Shown here: positions 8,612-17,112 of the stretch, one piece after another
Numbering within the stretch: the stretch's first letter is position 1
Layout: each line of letters starts with the position of its first letter
Assembly: GCA_944326535.1 (NCBI GenBank)
Contig: CALVEJ010000003.1
Location: 1 to 52,257 of the forward strand
Reading direction: 5' to 3'
Length of the DNA stretch: 52,257 bases
DNA from: Candidatus Gastranaerophilales bacterium
GTDB taxonomy: Bacteria > Cyanobacteriota > Vampirovibrionia > Gastranaerophilales > Gastranaerophilaceae
The notes under the pieces: model-generated
The model's input: only the letters and a program-made list of their open reading frames with translations
Databases searched by the model: none
What the model was told of the DNA's origin: nothing
Translations under genes and position numbers: made by a program

Positions 8612-8709
8612 GTTACCTTCCGAAGGAGACGGACAAGGATTTGTAAATAGGCGGCATACTGGAAAACGAGTGCCGGACAGACGGACAGGGAGAGACGGAG
8701 AAAACAAAA

Positions 8710-9198
8710 ATGAATTATCACAATATTACAAAAGAAGATATGCTCAACGGAGACGGTATAAGAGTTGTACTTTGGGTTTCCGGATGCAATCACCACTGTA
8801 AAAACTGTCATAATCCCATCACCTGGGACAAAAACGGCGGGCTGCCTTTTGACAAAGAAGCAGAAGATGAGTTGTTTGAAGCATTAAACAAACCTCATAT
8901 CTCCGGAATTACTTTCAGCGGCGGAGACCCCTTGTTCCCGGACAACAGACCGGAAGTTTTAAGGCTGGTAAAAAAATGCGCAAAAGAATTTCCTGACAAA
9001 ACCATTTGGCTTTATACCGGCTACTTGTGGGAAGACGTAAAAGACCTTGACGGCATAGAGCTCGTTGATGTGCTTGCTGACGGGGAGTTTGTAGAAGAAC
9101 TCAAAGACAACAGAATACACTGGGTAGGTAGCTCTAATCAGCGTATTATTGATGTCAAAAAGACTCTAAAAGAAAATGAGATTGTTTTGTATCAATAA
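8710..9198 (+). CDS. nrdG: anaerobic ribonucleotide reductase activating protein NrdG
   Basis: Radical-SAM enzyme that generates the glycyl radical on NrdD using a [4Fe-4S] cluster and S-adenosylmethionine. At 162 residues it has the family length. The cluster motif is CNHHCKNC (CxxxCxxC) at about 27-34, followed by ITFSGGDPLF, the SAM-binding GGDP segment. GGAGA lies about 8 nt before the ATG. It is 163 nt downstream of nrdD, a longer gap than usual for this pair, and the gap contains a terminator-like hairpin. Expression may therefore depend on readthrough or on an internal promoter that I cannot identify. Confidence 0.95.
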   Translation: MNYHNITKEDMLNGDGIRVVLWVSGCNHHCKNCHNPITWDKNGGLPFDKEAEDELFEALNKPHISGITFSGGDPLFPDNRPEVLRLVKKCAKEFPDKTIWLYTGYLWEDVKDLDGIELVDVLADGEFVEELKDNRIHWVGSSNQRIIDVKKTLKENEIVLYQ

Positions 9199-9243
9199 AT
9201 TTCACTTTGCCATATTAGCAGGAAATTTATGCACTCTTTTTAA

Positions 9244-9268
9244 GATTCTTCGCCTTGCTCAGAATGAC
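9244..9268 (+). repeat. dispersed repeat, short form
   Basis: GATTCTTCG, a 5-nt variable core CCTTG, then CTCAGAATGAC: the smallest copy of the intergenic repeat family seen throughout the window. It lies between the convergent nrdG and LOG genes. Confidence 0.75.
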
Positions 9269-9296
9269 AGTTAAATGTCATAAAATATTCAAAACA

Positions 9297-9884
9297 TTAT
9301 CTTGCGTAAATCTGTTCTTTTGAAAAAATATGTTCGTCAGGATTGTAGTTTTTCAGATAGTCAACTGCTTCTGACGGAGTATCTGCAACAAAATACAGGT
9401 TTGATGCTGCTTTGTTTGCAAATTTTTGCTCTATTATTTCATCAAAAAACATAAGAAGCCTGTCATAAAAACCGTTTGTATTCAAAATTACAATTGCTTT
9501 TTTGTTGTATCCCAACTGCTTTTGGACAATCATTTCGCTGAGTTCTTCAAGGGTTCCGAATCCGCCGGGCAGAGCTATCAAGGCATCTGACATTTCGTCC
9601 ATTTTTGCTTTTCTGCTTCTCATACATGGTGTCACAAAAAACTCGTCACAATAGTCAGAAAACACATCCATTTCTCTGAGTTTTTGAGGCATAATACCAA
9701 TAAGACGCTGCCCTGCATTTTTTACTTCTTTTGCACATGCCCACATAAGCCCCAGACAGCTTCCGCCGTAGACCATATCAAAACCGGCTTGTCCAAGCTG
9801 CTTTCCAAGCTCTTCAGCCGCCTCGTAGTAGCTTTTGTCTAAATAATCACAGGATGAGGCAAATACGCATACATTGTTTATCAT
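9297..9884 (-). CDS. LOG-family nucleoside 5'-monophosphate phosphoribohydrolase
   Basis: 195 residues with a Rossmann-like fold of the LOG/TIGR00730 family, related to lysine decarboxylase-like proteins. Characteristic motifs are GGSCLGLMWACAKE near 40-53, MRSRKAKMDEMSDALIALPG near 89-108, and PGGFGTLEEL near 107-116 (the PGGxGTxxE signature with catalytic Glu; the Arg is in RSRK). Family members cleave the base from cytokinin riboside monophosphate or AMP-like nucleotides; the bacterial substrate is often purine salvage or unknown. AAAGGA precedes the ATG. No operon partner is next to it. Confidence 0.88.
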   Translation of the reverse strand: MINNVCVFASSCDYLDKSYYEAAEELGKQLGQAGFDMVYGGSCLGLMWACAKEVKNAGQRLIGIMPQKLREMDVFSDYCDEFFVTPCMRSRKAKMDEMSDALIALPGGFGTLEELSEMIVQKQLGYNKKAIVILNTNGFYDRLLMFFDEIIEQKFANKAASNLYFVADTPSEAVDYLKNYNPDEHIFSKEQIYAR

Positions 9885-9936
9885 ATATTGTCCTTTAAAA
9901 TTATCAACAAGATGATTTCAATATATCACAGAAACT

Positions 9937-9946
9937 GTGCTAGTAT
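9937..9946 (+). promoter_or_regulatory. extended -10 box directly before the glycosyltransferase
   Basis: TGCTAGTAT: a TGn-extended -10 with hexamer TAGTAT at 9941-9946, only 8 nt before the ATG at 9955. The expected transcript start falls at or within 2 nt of the start codon, and there is no Shine-Dalgarno site, so the mRNA may be leaderless. Confidence 0.4.
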
Positions 9947-9954
9947 TATATTTG

Positions 9955-11400
9955 ATGGAAGAAAAATATAAAAATCTTATATTTTATATTGCATGCGGGA
10001 TAATTATTTTCTCGGGAATATTTATCAGAGTGCTGTTTTTTTCTTACGCAAGACCGTTCTGGAACGACGAATCCGCACTGGCTTTGAATATCATAAATCA
10101 CAAATACACGGATCTGTTTGCCCCGATGGAATATTACCAGGCGGCACCTCCTTTGTTTTGTATTTTCTGTAAATTCTTTTTATGCTTTATAAAAAAAGCG
10201 GAATATGCTCTAAGAGCACTGCCGCTGCTTTTTTCGTGCCTGTCTTTACCGGTATTTTTTATATTTTCAACAAAAATTTTGAAATCAAAAACAGCTGCCG
10301 CATTTGCTCTGCTTCTTTTTGCATTCAACTATCAGCTTATATATTATGCACAAGAGCTAAAGCCTTATTCTGCAGAAGTGTTCATTTTTCTGTGCACTCT
10401 TCTTTTGTACTTTTATATTGACTACGAAAAACTCTCACGGCTGAAACTGTTTCTTATAAGCTTCTGTATAGGACTTTCAACATGGTTTTCTTATACTGCC
10501 GTATTTGCACAACTCGTACTGTTTTTACTGCTGTTTTTATACAAGGACAAGAAAAAAACACTTATACTGTTCAGTCTGCCGTCTCTTTCCATCCTGTTGC
10601 TGTTTCCTCTGACTATAGGTCTTGAAAACAACAATTTTTTACACAATTTCTGGGCTTCAGGTTTTATAGAAAAAAATCTTTCAAATTTACCCGAACTTAT
10701 TGGAAACAACATATTTTTCTATTTTCCTGATTTTTCAACAAAAATTTTCATCAGTTTGCTGCTGCTGCTCGGAATATTTATTCTCGCCAAAGAAATAAAA
10801 AAGCCGCAAAGCGGGATTATTTTATTTCCCGTTGTCCTGGCTGTACTTCTGTCATACTTTGATATTTATCCTATGTATTTGAGAACATGCCTGTATATAT
10901 TTCCTCTGTTTTTGATAATACTTGCAAAACCTTTTGATAAAATGCAGCCAAAGTATATTGTAATAAACTATGTCATCGCAGGATTTTTGTTTGCGCATTT
11001 TACATTATGTACACTAAAGACCGATTATTCCCAAATTATAAAAAAAGACTATTACAGAGAAACGACACAAGAACTCCTTCAAAAATTTGCAGAAGTATCA
11101 AAACAGTCAGATATTCTTGTAATACCTATGTCCAGTAAGATAAACTATGAATTTTACAAAAGTTCTGTACCTTTAAAAAACAAAAATATCATTGTTATGA
11201 AGCGTTTTTTCTATGAATACAATGAAATAGAAAAAGCATACTCCATGCTGCCGAAGGGACAGACATACTATATACTTCTCTCTCATTCCAGCGACAAACC
11301 GCTTGAATACAAAAACCTCTGTGCTTTTGCAAAAAGGATGAAAAACACAGAGGTCTTGAAAGATAAATACTATAATGCTTTAATCAGATTTTCAAACTGA
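9955..11400 (+). CDS. GT39/ArnT-like polytopic glycosyltransferase
   Basis: Integral membrane protein of 481 residues with about ten hydrophobic segments and a soluble C-terminal part (about 340-481). The N-terminal loop contains FWNDESALAL near 29-38. The acidic DE pair after the first membrane helix is where GT-C enzymes of the PMT/ArnT type place their catalytic Asp. These enzymes transfer sugars from a polyprenyl-phosphate donor to protein or lipid outside the membrane; the substrate here is unknown. An in-frame GTG at 9937 lies inside the likely -10 box, so the ATG at 9955 is preferred. The stop codon directly abuts that of the convergent hsp20 gene. Confidence 0.78.
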   Translation: MEEKYKNLIFYIACGIIIFSGIFIRVLFFSYARPFWNDESALALNIINHKYTDLFAPMEYYQAAPPLFCIFCKFFLCFIKKAEYALRALPLLFSCLSLPVFFIFSTKILKSKTAAAFALLLFAFNYQLIYYAQELKPYSAEVFIFLCTLLLYFYIDYEKLSRLKLFLISFCIGLSTWFSYTAVFAQLVLFLLLFLYKDKKKTLILFSLPSLSILLLFPLTIGLENNNFLHNFWASGFIEKNLSNLPELIGNNIFFYFPDFSTKIFISLLLLLGIFILAKEIKKPQSGIILFPVVLAVLLSYFDIYPMYLRTCLYIFPLFLIILAKPFDKMQPKYIVINYVIAGFLFAHFTLCTLKTDYSQIIKKDYYRETTQELLQKFAEVSKQSDILVIPMSSKINYEFYKSSVPLKNKNIIVMKRFFYEYNEIEKAYSMLPKGQTYYILLSHSSDKPLEYKNLCAFAKRMKNTEVLKDKYYNALIRFSN

Positions 11401-11850
11401 TTAGTCAACAGTAAGTTTTTTTCTGTTTTCTTTTTCTGCTTCTCTTTTAGGTGCTTCGATTTTTAAAACACCATGTTCGAGTTTTGCTTTTGTTTTTTCC
11501 ACATCAATTTCCTGAGGGAAGTAGACCGTTCTTGAAAATTCACCGTAGCTGAATTCGGATTTTTTGTAAGTTTTTGTGTCTTCTTCTTTTTCTTCTTCCT
11601 TCTTGGCATTGATTGTGATGTAGTTTTTGTCAATATCTATATCAAGATCTTCTTTTTTTACACCCGGCAATTCAGCTTTTACGGTGTATTCATTGTCTTT
11701 TTCTTTCAATTCAACAGGCATTGCCAGTTTTTCTTCATCAGGAAAATAATCAGGGAAGAGACCTTCCATGTTTCTGCTCAATATTGAGCTGATTTCATCG
11801 TTTACTGATTTCAAAAATCTGTCCGGTGTTTTCTTTATTAAAAATCTCAT
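11401..11850 (-). CDS. small heat-shock protein Hsp20
   Basis: 149-residue ATP-independent holdase chaperone. The alpha-crystallin domain runs from about 47 to 140, with VELKEKDNEYTVKAELPGVK, then DLDIDIDKNYITINAKK, the conserved FSRTVYFPQEID strand, and the A-x-x-x-x-G-V-L motif as AKLEHGVLKIEAPK. The short N-terminal arm contains FLKSVNDEISSIL. A strong AAAGGAG precedes the ATG. I looked upstream for a CIRCE element and found none. There are no intergenic bases between its stop and the stop of the glycosyltransferase on the other strand. Confidence 0.95.
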   Translation of the reverse strand: MRFLIKKTPDRFLKSVNDEISSILSRNMEGLFPDYFPDEEKLAMPVELKEKDNEYTVKAELPGVKKEDLDIDIDKNYITINAKKEEEKEEDTKTYKKSEFSYGEFSRTVYFPQEIDVEKTKAKLEHGVLKIEAPKREAEKENRKKLTVD

Positions 11851-12018
11851 AATGTTCTCCTTTCATTACGTTCAACTCTTACTTATCACACCATTATTAT
11901 TACTCTGTTTTTAAATAACCCCGCCAGATTTAACCAATTTTTAACAATTTCAAAGAACAAGCTTGGGACTTGGGTTTTGGACTATAAACATATCTTTCTG
12001 CCGGATAAAAAGAACAAC

Positions 12019-12046
12019 TTGCCTATTCAGGGATTAGAAGTATAAA
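12019..12046 (+). promoter_or_regulatory. promoter giving a probable leaderless mRNA
   Basis: TTGCCT at 12019-12024, a 16-nt spacer, and TATAAA at 12041-12046. Only 8 nt separate the -10 box from the ATG at 12055, and no ribosome-binding site is present. Confidence 0.5.
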
Positions 12047-12054
12047 ATAGACAT

Positions 12055-13227
12055 ATGAACTTTATTAAAAAGCTTTTTAAAAAGACAGTTCCAAAAGTTA
12101 TCTCGGGTATACTTATACTCCTTTTTCTGCTGTCAATATTTGTATTCTGGGGATGGTATGTAAAACAGGTAAACAAGGTATTCGGGCTTTATTATGTATA
12201 CAAAGGGGACAAGGCATATAAAGCCCACAAGCTTGAAAAAGCAATAAACTATTACAAAACCGGACTCGAAAGATACCCCGAACATTCTCTTGCAAGATGC
12301 AATCTTGGAAATATATATGTAAAGTATGAAGATTACTTCTCTGCCGTTGATCAATACGAACAGGCGTTGAAATATGATCCCAAATTTATTGTCTGTAGGA
12401 TGAATCTCGGTATTGTTTCCGCAGAAAAACTTTCTGATTTTGACAAAGCAATCAGAGAGTATCAAACCATACTGGAAACCAGAAGAGTTACGGTTCATAT
12501 ACCTCTTATTTTTGACAGTGTAAAAAGTACAAAAGAAAACAAAACCATTGCTCTTTACAATATGGGTTTGGCATATCGGGGCAAAGCCACTTTGATTGGA
12601 GAAAAAACACACGCCTCAAACAACTATATGGAAAAAGCCATTGAGTGCTACAAAAAAGCATTGAAGCGCAAAAAGAAAAGTTACAATATAAATTACAACT
12701 ATGCTCTTACAAACCAGCTCGTAGGAAATTACAAAGAAGCGGGACTGGCATACTGCCGTGCAATTGAACTTGAACCGATGGCATTTGATGCGCACTACAA
12801 TCTGGCAATTTTGCTGAAACACATAGGAAAACACCGTGAATCTCAGGAAGAACTCGAAAAAGCGCTTCTTATCGTAAATACACAGCAAAATCCATACATA
12901 GCAAAATACATTTTTGATGTCTATTCACAGGTCGTTGAAAAATCTACCCTTCTAAACAGTGACAGTAAATCAAAACGGGCTCTTGCTCCTGAATCTCAGG
13001 TAAAAGAAGGAATGAGAACACCGCATATTGTTTCTGAAGAAATAGAAAACGAAAACGATCCTCTCGGTGTAAACCATATTACATATGTAAACGGCAAAGT
13101 GGTTGCCGGATCTGAAGAAACTGACAAATATTTGAAAAAAAGCTTTTCAAAATGCACCTCAAAAAAAATATTTGAAAACTATGAAAAGGACACTCTGTTC
13201 AATGGCAGATACAGTAAAAACTTCTAA
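12055..13227 (+). CDS. membrane-anchored TPR protein
   Basis: 390 residues. An N-terminal membrane helix lies at about 14-35 (VISGILILLFLLSIFVFWGWY) and about six TPR units at 48-280, including AINYYKTGLERYPEHSLARC and AVDQYEQALKYDPKFIVCRM. The last 100 residues are polar. With the helix at the N-terminus, the TPR domain could face either side. Its end overlaps the start of the downstream diguanylate cyclase by 26 nt, so the two are translationally coupled and may work together in c-di-GMP output. The partner function is inferred only from position. Confidence 0.82.
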   Translation: MNFIKKLFKKTVPKVISGILILLFLLSIFVFWGWYVKQVNKVFGLYYVYKGDKAYKAHKLEKAINYYKTGLERYPEHSLARCNLGNIYVKYEDYFSAVDQYEQALKYDPKFIVCRMNLGIVSAEKLSDFDKAIREYQTILETRRVTVHIPLIFDSVKSTKENKTIALYNMGLAYRGKATLIGEKTHASNNYMEKAIECYKKALKRKKKSYNINYNYALTNQLVGNYKEAGLAYCRAIELEPMAFDAHYNLAILLKHIGKHRESQEELEKALLIVNTQQNPYIAKYIFDVYSQVVEKSTLLNSDSKSKRALAPESQVKEGMRTPHIVSEEIENENDPLGVNHITYVNGKVVAGSEETDKYLKKSFSKCTSKKIFENYEKDTLFNGRYSKNF

Positions 13228-14698
13228 ACATCAAATGCCAAAGGGACTTGGTTTTTTGTGGGAAGTTTCAAAAACACTTGCCTCAATCAATGATGCCCAA
13301 AATCTTTTGTTAAAACTCAAAGATATTTTTCAAAAATATTTTTGCACAACAAATATTCAAATATTTATAAAAGACGAGTCTACATCAACACTGCGGGATT
13401 TTGTAAAAAGCTGGATAGTTATTGAAAAAAACCAGCAGCAGGAACTTGTACAAAATATTTTTAATAAACTAAAAAACTCGGGGGACAAAGGTTTTATTAT
13501 CAACAACAAACTGCTGAAGTTCAATTCAAAAGAAGATCTGAAAGAACAGTTCTTCTCAATTCTTACTGAGAGTAAAAACCTGCTTTACTTTCCGGTACTG
13601 AACGAAAAGACATTGACAGGAGTAATAGAAATCAGCTTTGACTCAGTAAGCAAAGAAGTGCAAAACAGTGAATTTTTGATGGCATTGAGAGTTGCAATGA
13701 CTCAAATAAATATGACTATCGTAAATAAAATACTCAACAGACACCTGGTTTCAAAAATCAAATTCCAGCAGGTTATGAAAAGTATTGCAAAACTAATAGA
13801 AACACAGTTTGATCTGGACTACATCCTTCCTATTATTGGTGAATTAATTGACAGATTTGTTTCTGACCATTTGATTTATATTTTTACAAAAGATGAAAAC
13901 GGAAAATTTAAACTCTTCTGGCCGCTTGACTGTCAGGATGAAAATGTTTTGAGTTTGCTTCCCAAGCTGACAAATTCAAAATCTCATTTGATTTCAAAAG
14001 ACGGAAAAACAGGTCTTTTTGCTATAAGAAACGAAGAAAAAACCATAGGAGCAATTGCTGCAAGCAGCAATATAGACAAATTATCAAAAACTGATATTGA
14101 CTACCTGTGTCAGCTCAGTGCACAGGCATCAATAACTACACAAAGAGCAAATGCATACGCACAGGTTCTGAAATACGCAACACTTGATGCTTTAACAGGA
14201 CTAAACAACAGGCGCCAGTTTGAAATTCGTCTCAGACAAGAAACAGCAAATGCAAAAAGAAACAAAAAACCGCTGTGCTGTATAATGCTTGATATTGATT
14301 ATTTCAAAAAAGTAAATGACACCTGGGGACACTCTGCCGGGGATTGTATATTAAAAAATGTGGCAAAAATAATTTCACACGAACTGCGTGAATATGATAT
14401 TGCATCACGATACGGAGGAGAAGAGTTCTGTATACTGCTACCTGATACAAAACTCAGAGAAGCCGCATTTGTTGCACAAAGACTCCGCAGCGCCGTAGAA
14501 AAAACAGACATAAATATTTCGGAAGATCAGGTTCTGGGCATAGATACCTTAAAAGTCACAATCAGTGTCGGAGTAAGCGAATTCGACAACAATTCGGATA
14601 TTCCCGAAAAACTCCACCAGAGCGCAGATATTGCTCTTTACGAAGCAAAACGAAGAGGACGAAACAGAGTCGTTGTATACGACGAAAGCTTGGAATAA
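13202..14698 (+). CDS. GAF-like/GGDEF diguanylate cyclase
   Basis: Makes cyclic di-GMP from two GTP. The 498 residues carry two GAF-like sensory regions (about 15-150 and 185-315) with no membrane segment. The C-terminal GGDEF domain begins at LDALTGLNNRRQFE. It has DIDYFKKVNDTWGHSAGD for metal and GTP binding and a GGEEF active site near 405-409. REYD, five residues before GGEEF, fits the RxxD product-inhibition site, so the enzyme looks active and feedback-controlled. I chose the ATG at 13202 because AAAGGA precedes it; an upstream in-frame ATG at 13172 has no ribosome site. It overlaps the TPR gene. Confidence 0.92.
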   Translation: MADTVKTSKHQMPKGLGFLWEVSKTLASINDAQNLLLKLKDIFQKYFCTTNIQIFIKDESTSTLRDFVKSWIVIEKNQQQELVQNIFNKLKNSGDKGFIINNKLLKFNSKEDLKEQFFSILTESKNLLYFPVLNEKTLTGVIEISFDSVSKEVQNSEFLMALRVAMTQINMTIVNKILNRHLVSKIKFQQVMKSIAKLIETQFDLDYILPIIGELIDRFVSDHLIYIFTKDENGKFKLFWPLDCQDENVLSLLPKLTNSKSHLISKDGKTGLFAIRNEEKTIGAIAASSNIDKLSKTDIDYLCQLSAQASITTQRANAYAQVLKYATLDALTGLNNRRQFEIRLRQETANAKRNKKPLCCIMLDIDYFKKVNDTWGHSAGDCILKNVAKIISHELREYDIASRYGGEEFCILLPDTKLREAAFVAQRLRSAVEKTDINISEDQVLGIDTLKVTISVGVSEFDNNSDIPEKLHQSADIALYEAKRRGRNRVVVYDESLE

Positions 14699-14750
14699 AA
14701 AGGTCAAACAAGTGTACAAAAAATACAGCCTAATATAATCCCGGGTTAAT

Positions 14751-15881
14751 TTACCTTGTATAAACCCTTGGCAGTCTCACTCTGAGGGCGCAGACAAGCT
14801 CATAGTGAATTGTGTTCAATATCTTTGCCCACTCATCTATTTGTATTGATTCATTACCGTCCGTTCCGAGCAGAGTAATTGTATCTCCCTCATTTGCTTC
14901 ACAATCAGTGATATCAAACATCATCTGGTCCATGGTTATATTTCCGATTTGTTTTACTCTTTTGCCATTTACGATACCGTAAATTTTATTTGACAACCCT
15001 CGAAAAACACCGTCTGCATATCCTATCGGAATTGTAGCAATTTTGGTCGGCTTTGTTGTTTCAAAAGTATGAGAGTAGCTTACACCCTCTCCTTCAGGCG
15101 CAGTATGAATGTTTGTAATTCTGCCTCTCAAAGACATTGCCGGACGAAGACATGGTTTCGGTGTTCCTTCCGGCAAATCAGGCTGAAGACCGTATATTCC
15201 TACGCCAACTCTTGCCATATTATATTCAAAGTCATTATAACTTATGACAGCAGGTGTATTACAGCAATGTATCAAAAGACCTTTCGTATCAACCCTGTCA
15301 ATTACATAACGAAATTTTTTATACTGCTCATAAGCACAGCTCCTTGTTTCTGCTGTTGCAAAGTGAGTAAATATACCCTCAAGTTCAATAAAGTCACAAG
15401 CCTGAATTTTTTTAATAAAATCAGGAGCTTTTTCGGGGCTGACGCCTATTCTGTTCATACCGGTATCAATTTTTACATGTACCTTGGGTTTTATTTTTAA
15501 TTTTTCGAATGTTTGCTTGCAGGCTTCTATATGTTCATCAGAAAAAACGGAAACAGAAATATTGTTTGTTGCCGCCCAGTCAAATGACCAGACAGGAACG
15601 GCACCCAGCACCAGTATCGGTGCGGTAATCTTTGCCTCTCTGAGCTGCAGCCCTTCATCTATCGAAGAAACTCCGAGAAAATCAACCCCTGAAGCCAGCA
15701 GCACCGGTGCAATCATAACTGCGCCGTGACCGTATGCATCAGCTTTAACCACAGCAAAAAGCTTTGCATTCGGTTTGAGGTATTTTTTCAGTTCCAGAAT
15801 ATTTTTTTCTATACTGTCAAGATTAATTTCAACCCAGGCATCTCTGTGTGTGTTGAGATATGAACTTCTGTTGTATTTCAC
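14751..15881 (-). CDS. alr: alanine racemase
   Basis: PLP enzyme interconverting L- and D-alanine for peptidoglycan. The 376 residues match the family length. The PLP lysine is K46 in FAVVKADAYGHGA. The second catalytic residue, Tyr, is in GVSYSHTFETT, followed by IATIPIGYADGVFRG. The C-terminal domain ends with the expected YELVCALRVRLPRVY. The start codon is GTG with CGGAG about 9 nt upstream. The gene is divergent from the TPR operon beginning at 16011; no shared regulator is seen in the short gap. Confidence 0.95.
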   Translation of the reverse strand: MKYNRSSYLNTHRDAWVEINLDSIEKNILELKKYLKPNAKLFAVVKADAYGHGAVMIAPVLLASGVDFLGVSSIDEGLQLREAKITAPILVLGAVPVWSFDWAATNNISVSVFSDEHIEACKQTFEKLKIKPKVHVKIDTGMNRIGVSPEKAPDFIKKIQACDFIELEGIFTHFATAETRSCAYEQYKKFRYVIDRVDTKGLLIHCCNTPAVISYNDFEYNMARVGVGIYGLQPDLPEGTPKPCLRPAMSLRGRITNIHTAPEGEGVSYSHTFETTKPTKIATIPIGYADGVFRGLSNKIYGIVNGKRVKQIGNITMDQMMFDITDCEANEGDTITLLGTDGNESIQIDEWAKILNTIHYELVCALRVRLPRVYTR

Positions 15882-16010
15882 TTTTTACTCCGTTTTTTTT
15901 CATTTTATATCAAAAATTTTTTAACAACCCGAATAACTATAATGATTTATTTATATTTTTTCAAAAATGTAGTAGAATGTATTATTGTCAGAGAATATAA
16001 GCAGAAAAAT

Positions 16011-17078
16011 ATGGAATTATCAAATAAAAATCCTAAAAATCAAATTGAAGAATATTTTGATAAAATTAACAAAAATCCCGCAGACGAGAACAACTATCTT
16101 GAACTTGGGAAAATATTTATAGCGGAACAGGACTACAAAAACGCATTGGACATATATGAAGCCCTTCTGCGTATAAATCCTTTAAATTCACAGGCATTGA
16201 TTAATGCGGGAAGTATCTATTTTTATTTTCAAAATATTGACAAATCCATTGACTATTACACAAGAGCATCAGAAATTGAATCAAAAAGCTATTCAATATA
16301 TTTAAACCTGGGCAATGCTTATGCAGAACAGGGAAATTTTGATCATGCAATGAAAAATTATACAAAAGCACTTGAACTTGAGCCCAACAACGCTGATTTA
16401 TTCAACGCAATAGGTCTTTTGTATCAGGACAACAAGGACTACCTGTCTGCAATGGTATACTATGAAAAATCAATCGAAGCAAACCCGAATGATCCTGAAA
16501 CATACATAAATAAAGCAAGCGCCCAGATGTCAATGCATATGTACAGAGAAGCGATCAAAATGCTAAACAAAGCAATGGAACTTGACCCAAAGAACATAAA
16601 AGCTCAAATATGCTTGGCAAATTCTTATTCGTCAATGAAAGACTTTGAAAATGCTGAGAAAGCATTCAATCACTGTTACGAAATAGCTCCCGATTACTAT
16701 CAGGTTTATGTCTGCCATGCAATTTCTTACTCAGATGCAACCAGAATTGACAAGGCAATCAACAAATACAAAGAAGCGATAAAAGTCGGACCTGAATTTC
16801 CAAACGCTTATATCCTTCTCGGAAACATTTATGTTGATCAGAAAAAATATCTTGAAGCACTCGACTGCTACAAAAAAGCATCACAGCTGCAGCCTGAAAA
16901 TGCAAAAACATATACATTTACCGGCAACACCTATTTTATGCTGAACGATCTGGACAATGCGATATATACGTACAGAAAAGCCTTGCAGTGTGATGAAACA
17001 TCTGTAGAAAACAAACTTGTTTACATTGAAATATTACAGGAATACATAAAAAGAAAAGAAACACCCCTGGGGGTGTAA
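16011..17078 (+). CDS. soluble TPR-repeat protein
   Basis: About 355 residues, almost entirely TPR: nine or so consecutive 34-residue units such as ALDIYEALLRINPLNSQALI and AMKNYTKALELEPNNADLFN. No signal peptide or membrane segment. The frame is open upstream to an ATG at 15942, but the extra residues (IYLYFFKNVVECIIV) are unlike the rest and lie in promoter-like AT-rich sequence, so I take the ATG at 16011. A near-perfect GC palindrome (17061-17076) spans its last codons. It heads a probable operon with the Tic20-like gene, metY and apt (gaps of 25-45 nt). Confidence 0.8.
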   Translation: MELSNKNPKNQIEEYFDKINKNPADENNYLELGKIFIAEQDYKNALDIYEALLRINPLNSQALINAGSIYFYFQNIDKSIDYYTRASEIESKSYSIYLNLGNAYAEQGNFDHAMKNYTKALELEPNNADLFNAIGLLYQDNKDYLSAMVYYEKSIEANPNDPETYINKASAQMSMHMYREAIKMLNKAMELDPKNIKAQICLANSYSSMKDFENAEKAFNHCYEIAPDYYQVYVCHAISYSDATRIDKAINKYKEAIKVGPEFPNAYILLGNIYVDQKKYLEALDCYKKASQLQPENAKTYTFTGNTYFMLNDLDNAIYTYRKALQCDETSVENKLVYIEILQEYIKRKETPLGV

Positions 17079-17112
17079 AACAAGACACATTTAACGTCTT
17101 GGGGAGAGAAAG

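Noticed and set aside
11851..12018. CIRCE or other heat-shock operator upstream of hsp20
   Set aside because: No TTAGCACTC-N9-GAGTGCTAA-like inverted repeat is present.
15942..16010. Upstream start of the TPR gene at ATG 15942
   Set aside because: The extra residues are hydrophobic and unlike a TPR N-terminus, no ribosome site precedes the codon, and it lies in promoter-like sequence.
17061..17076. GC palindrome ACACCCCTGGGGGTGT at the end of a TPR gene
   Set aside because: Arms leave almost no loop and no T-run follows; the downstream gene is 34 nt away in the same operon. Not a credible terminator, and possibly chance.
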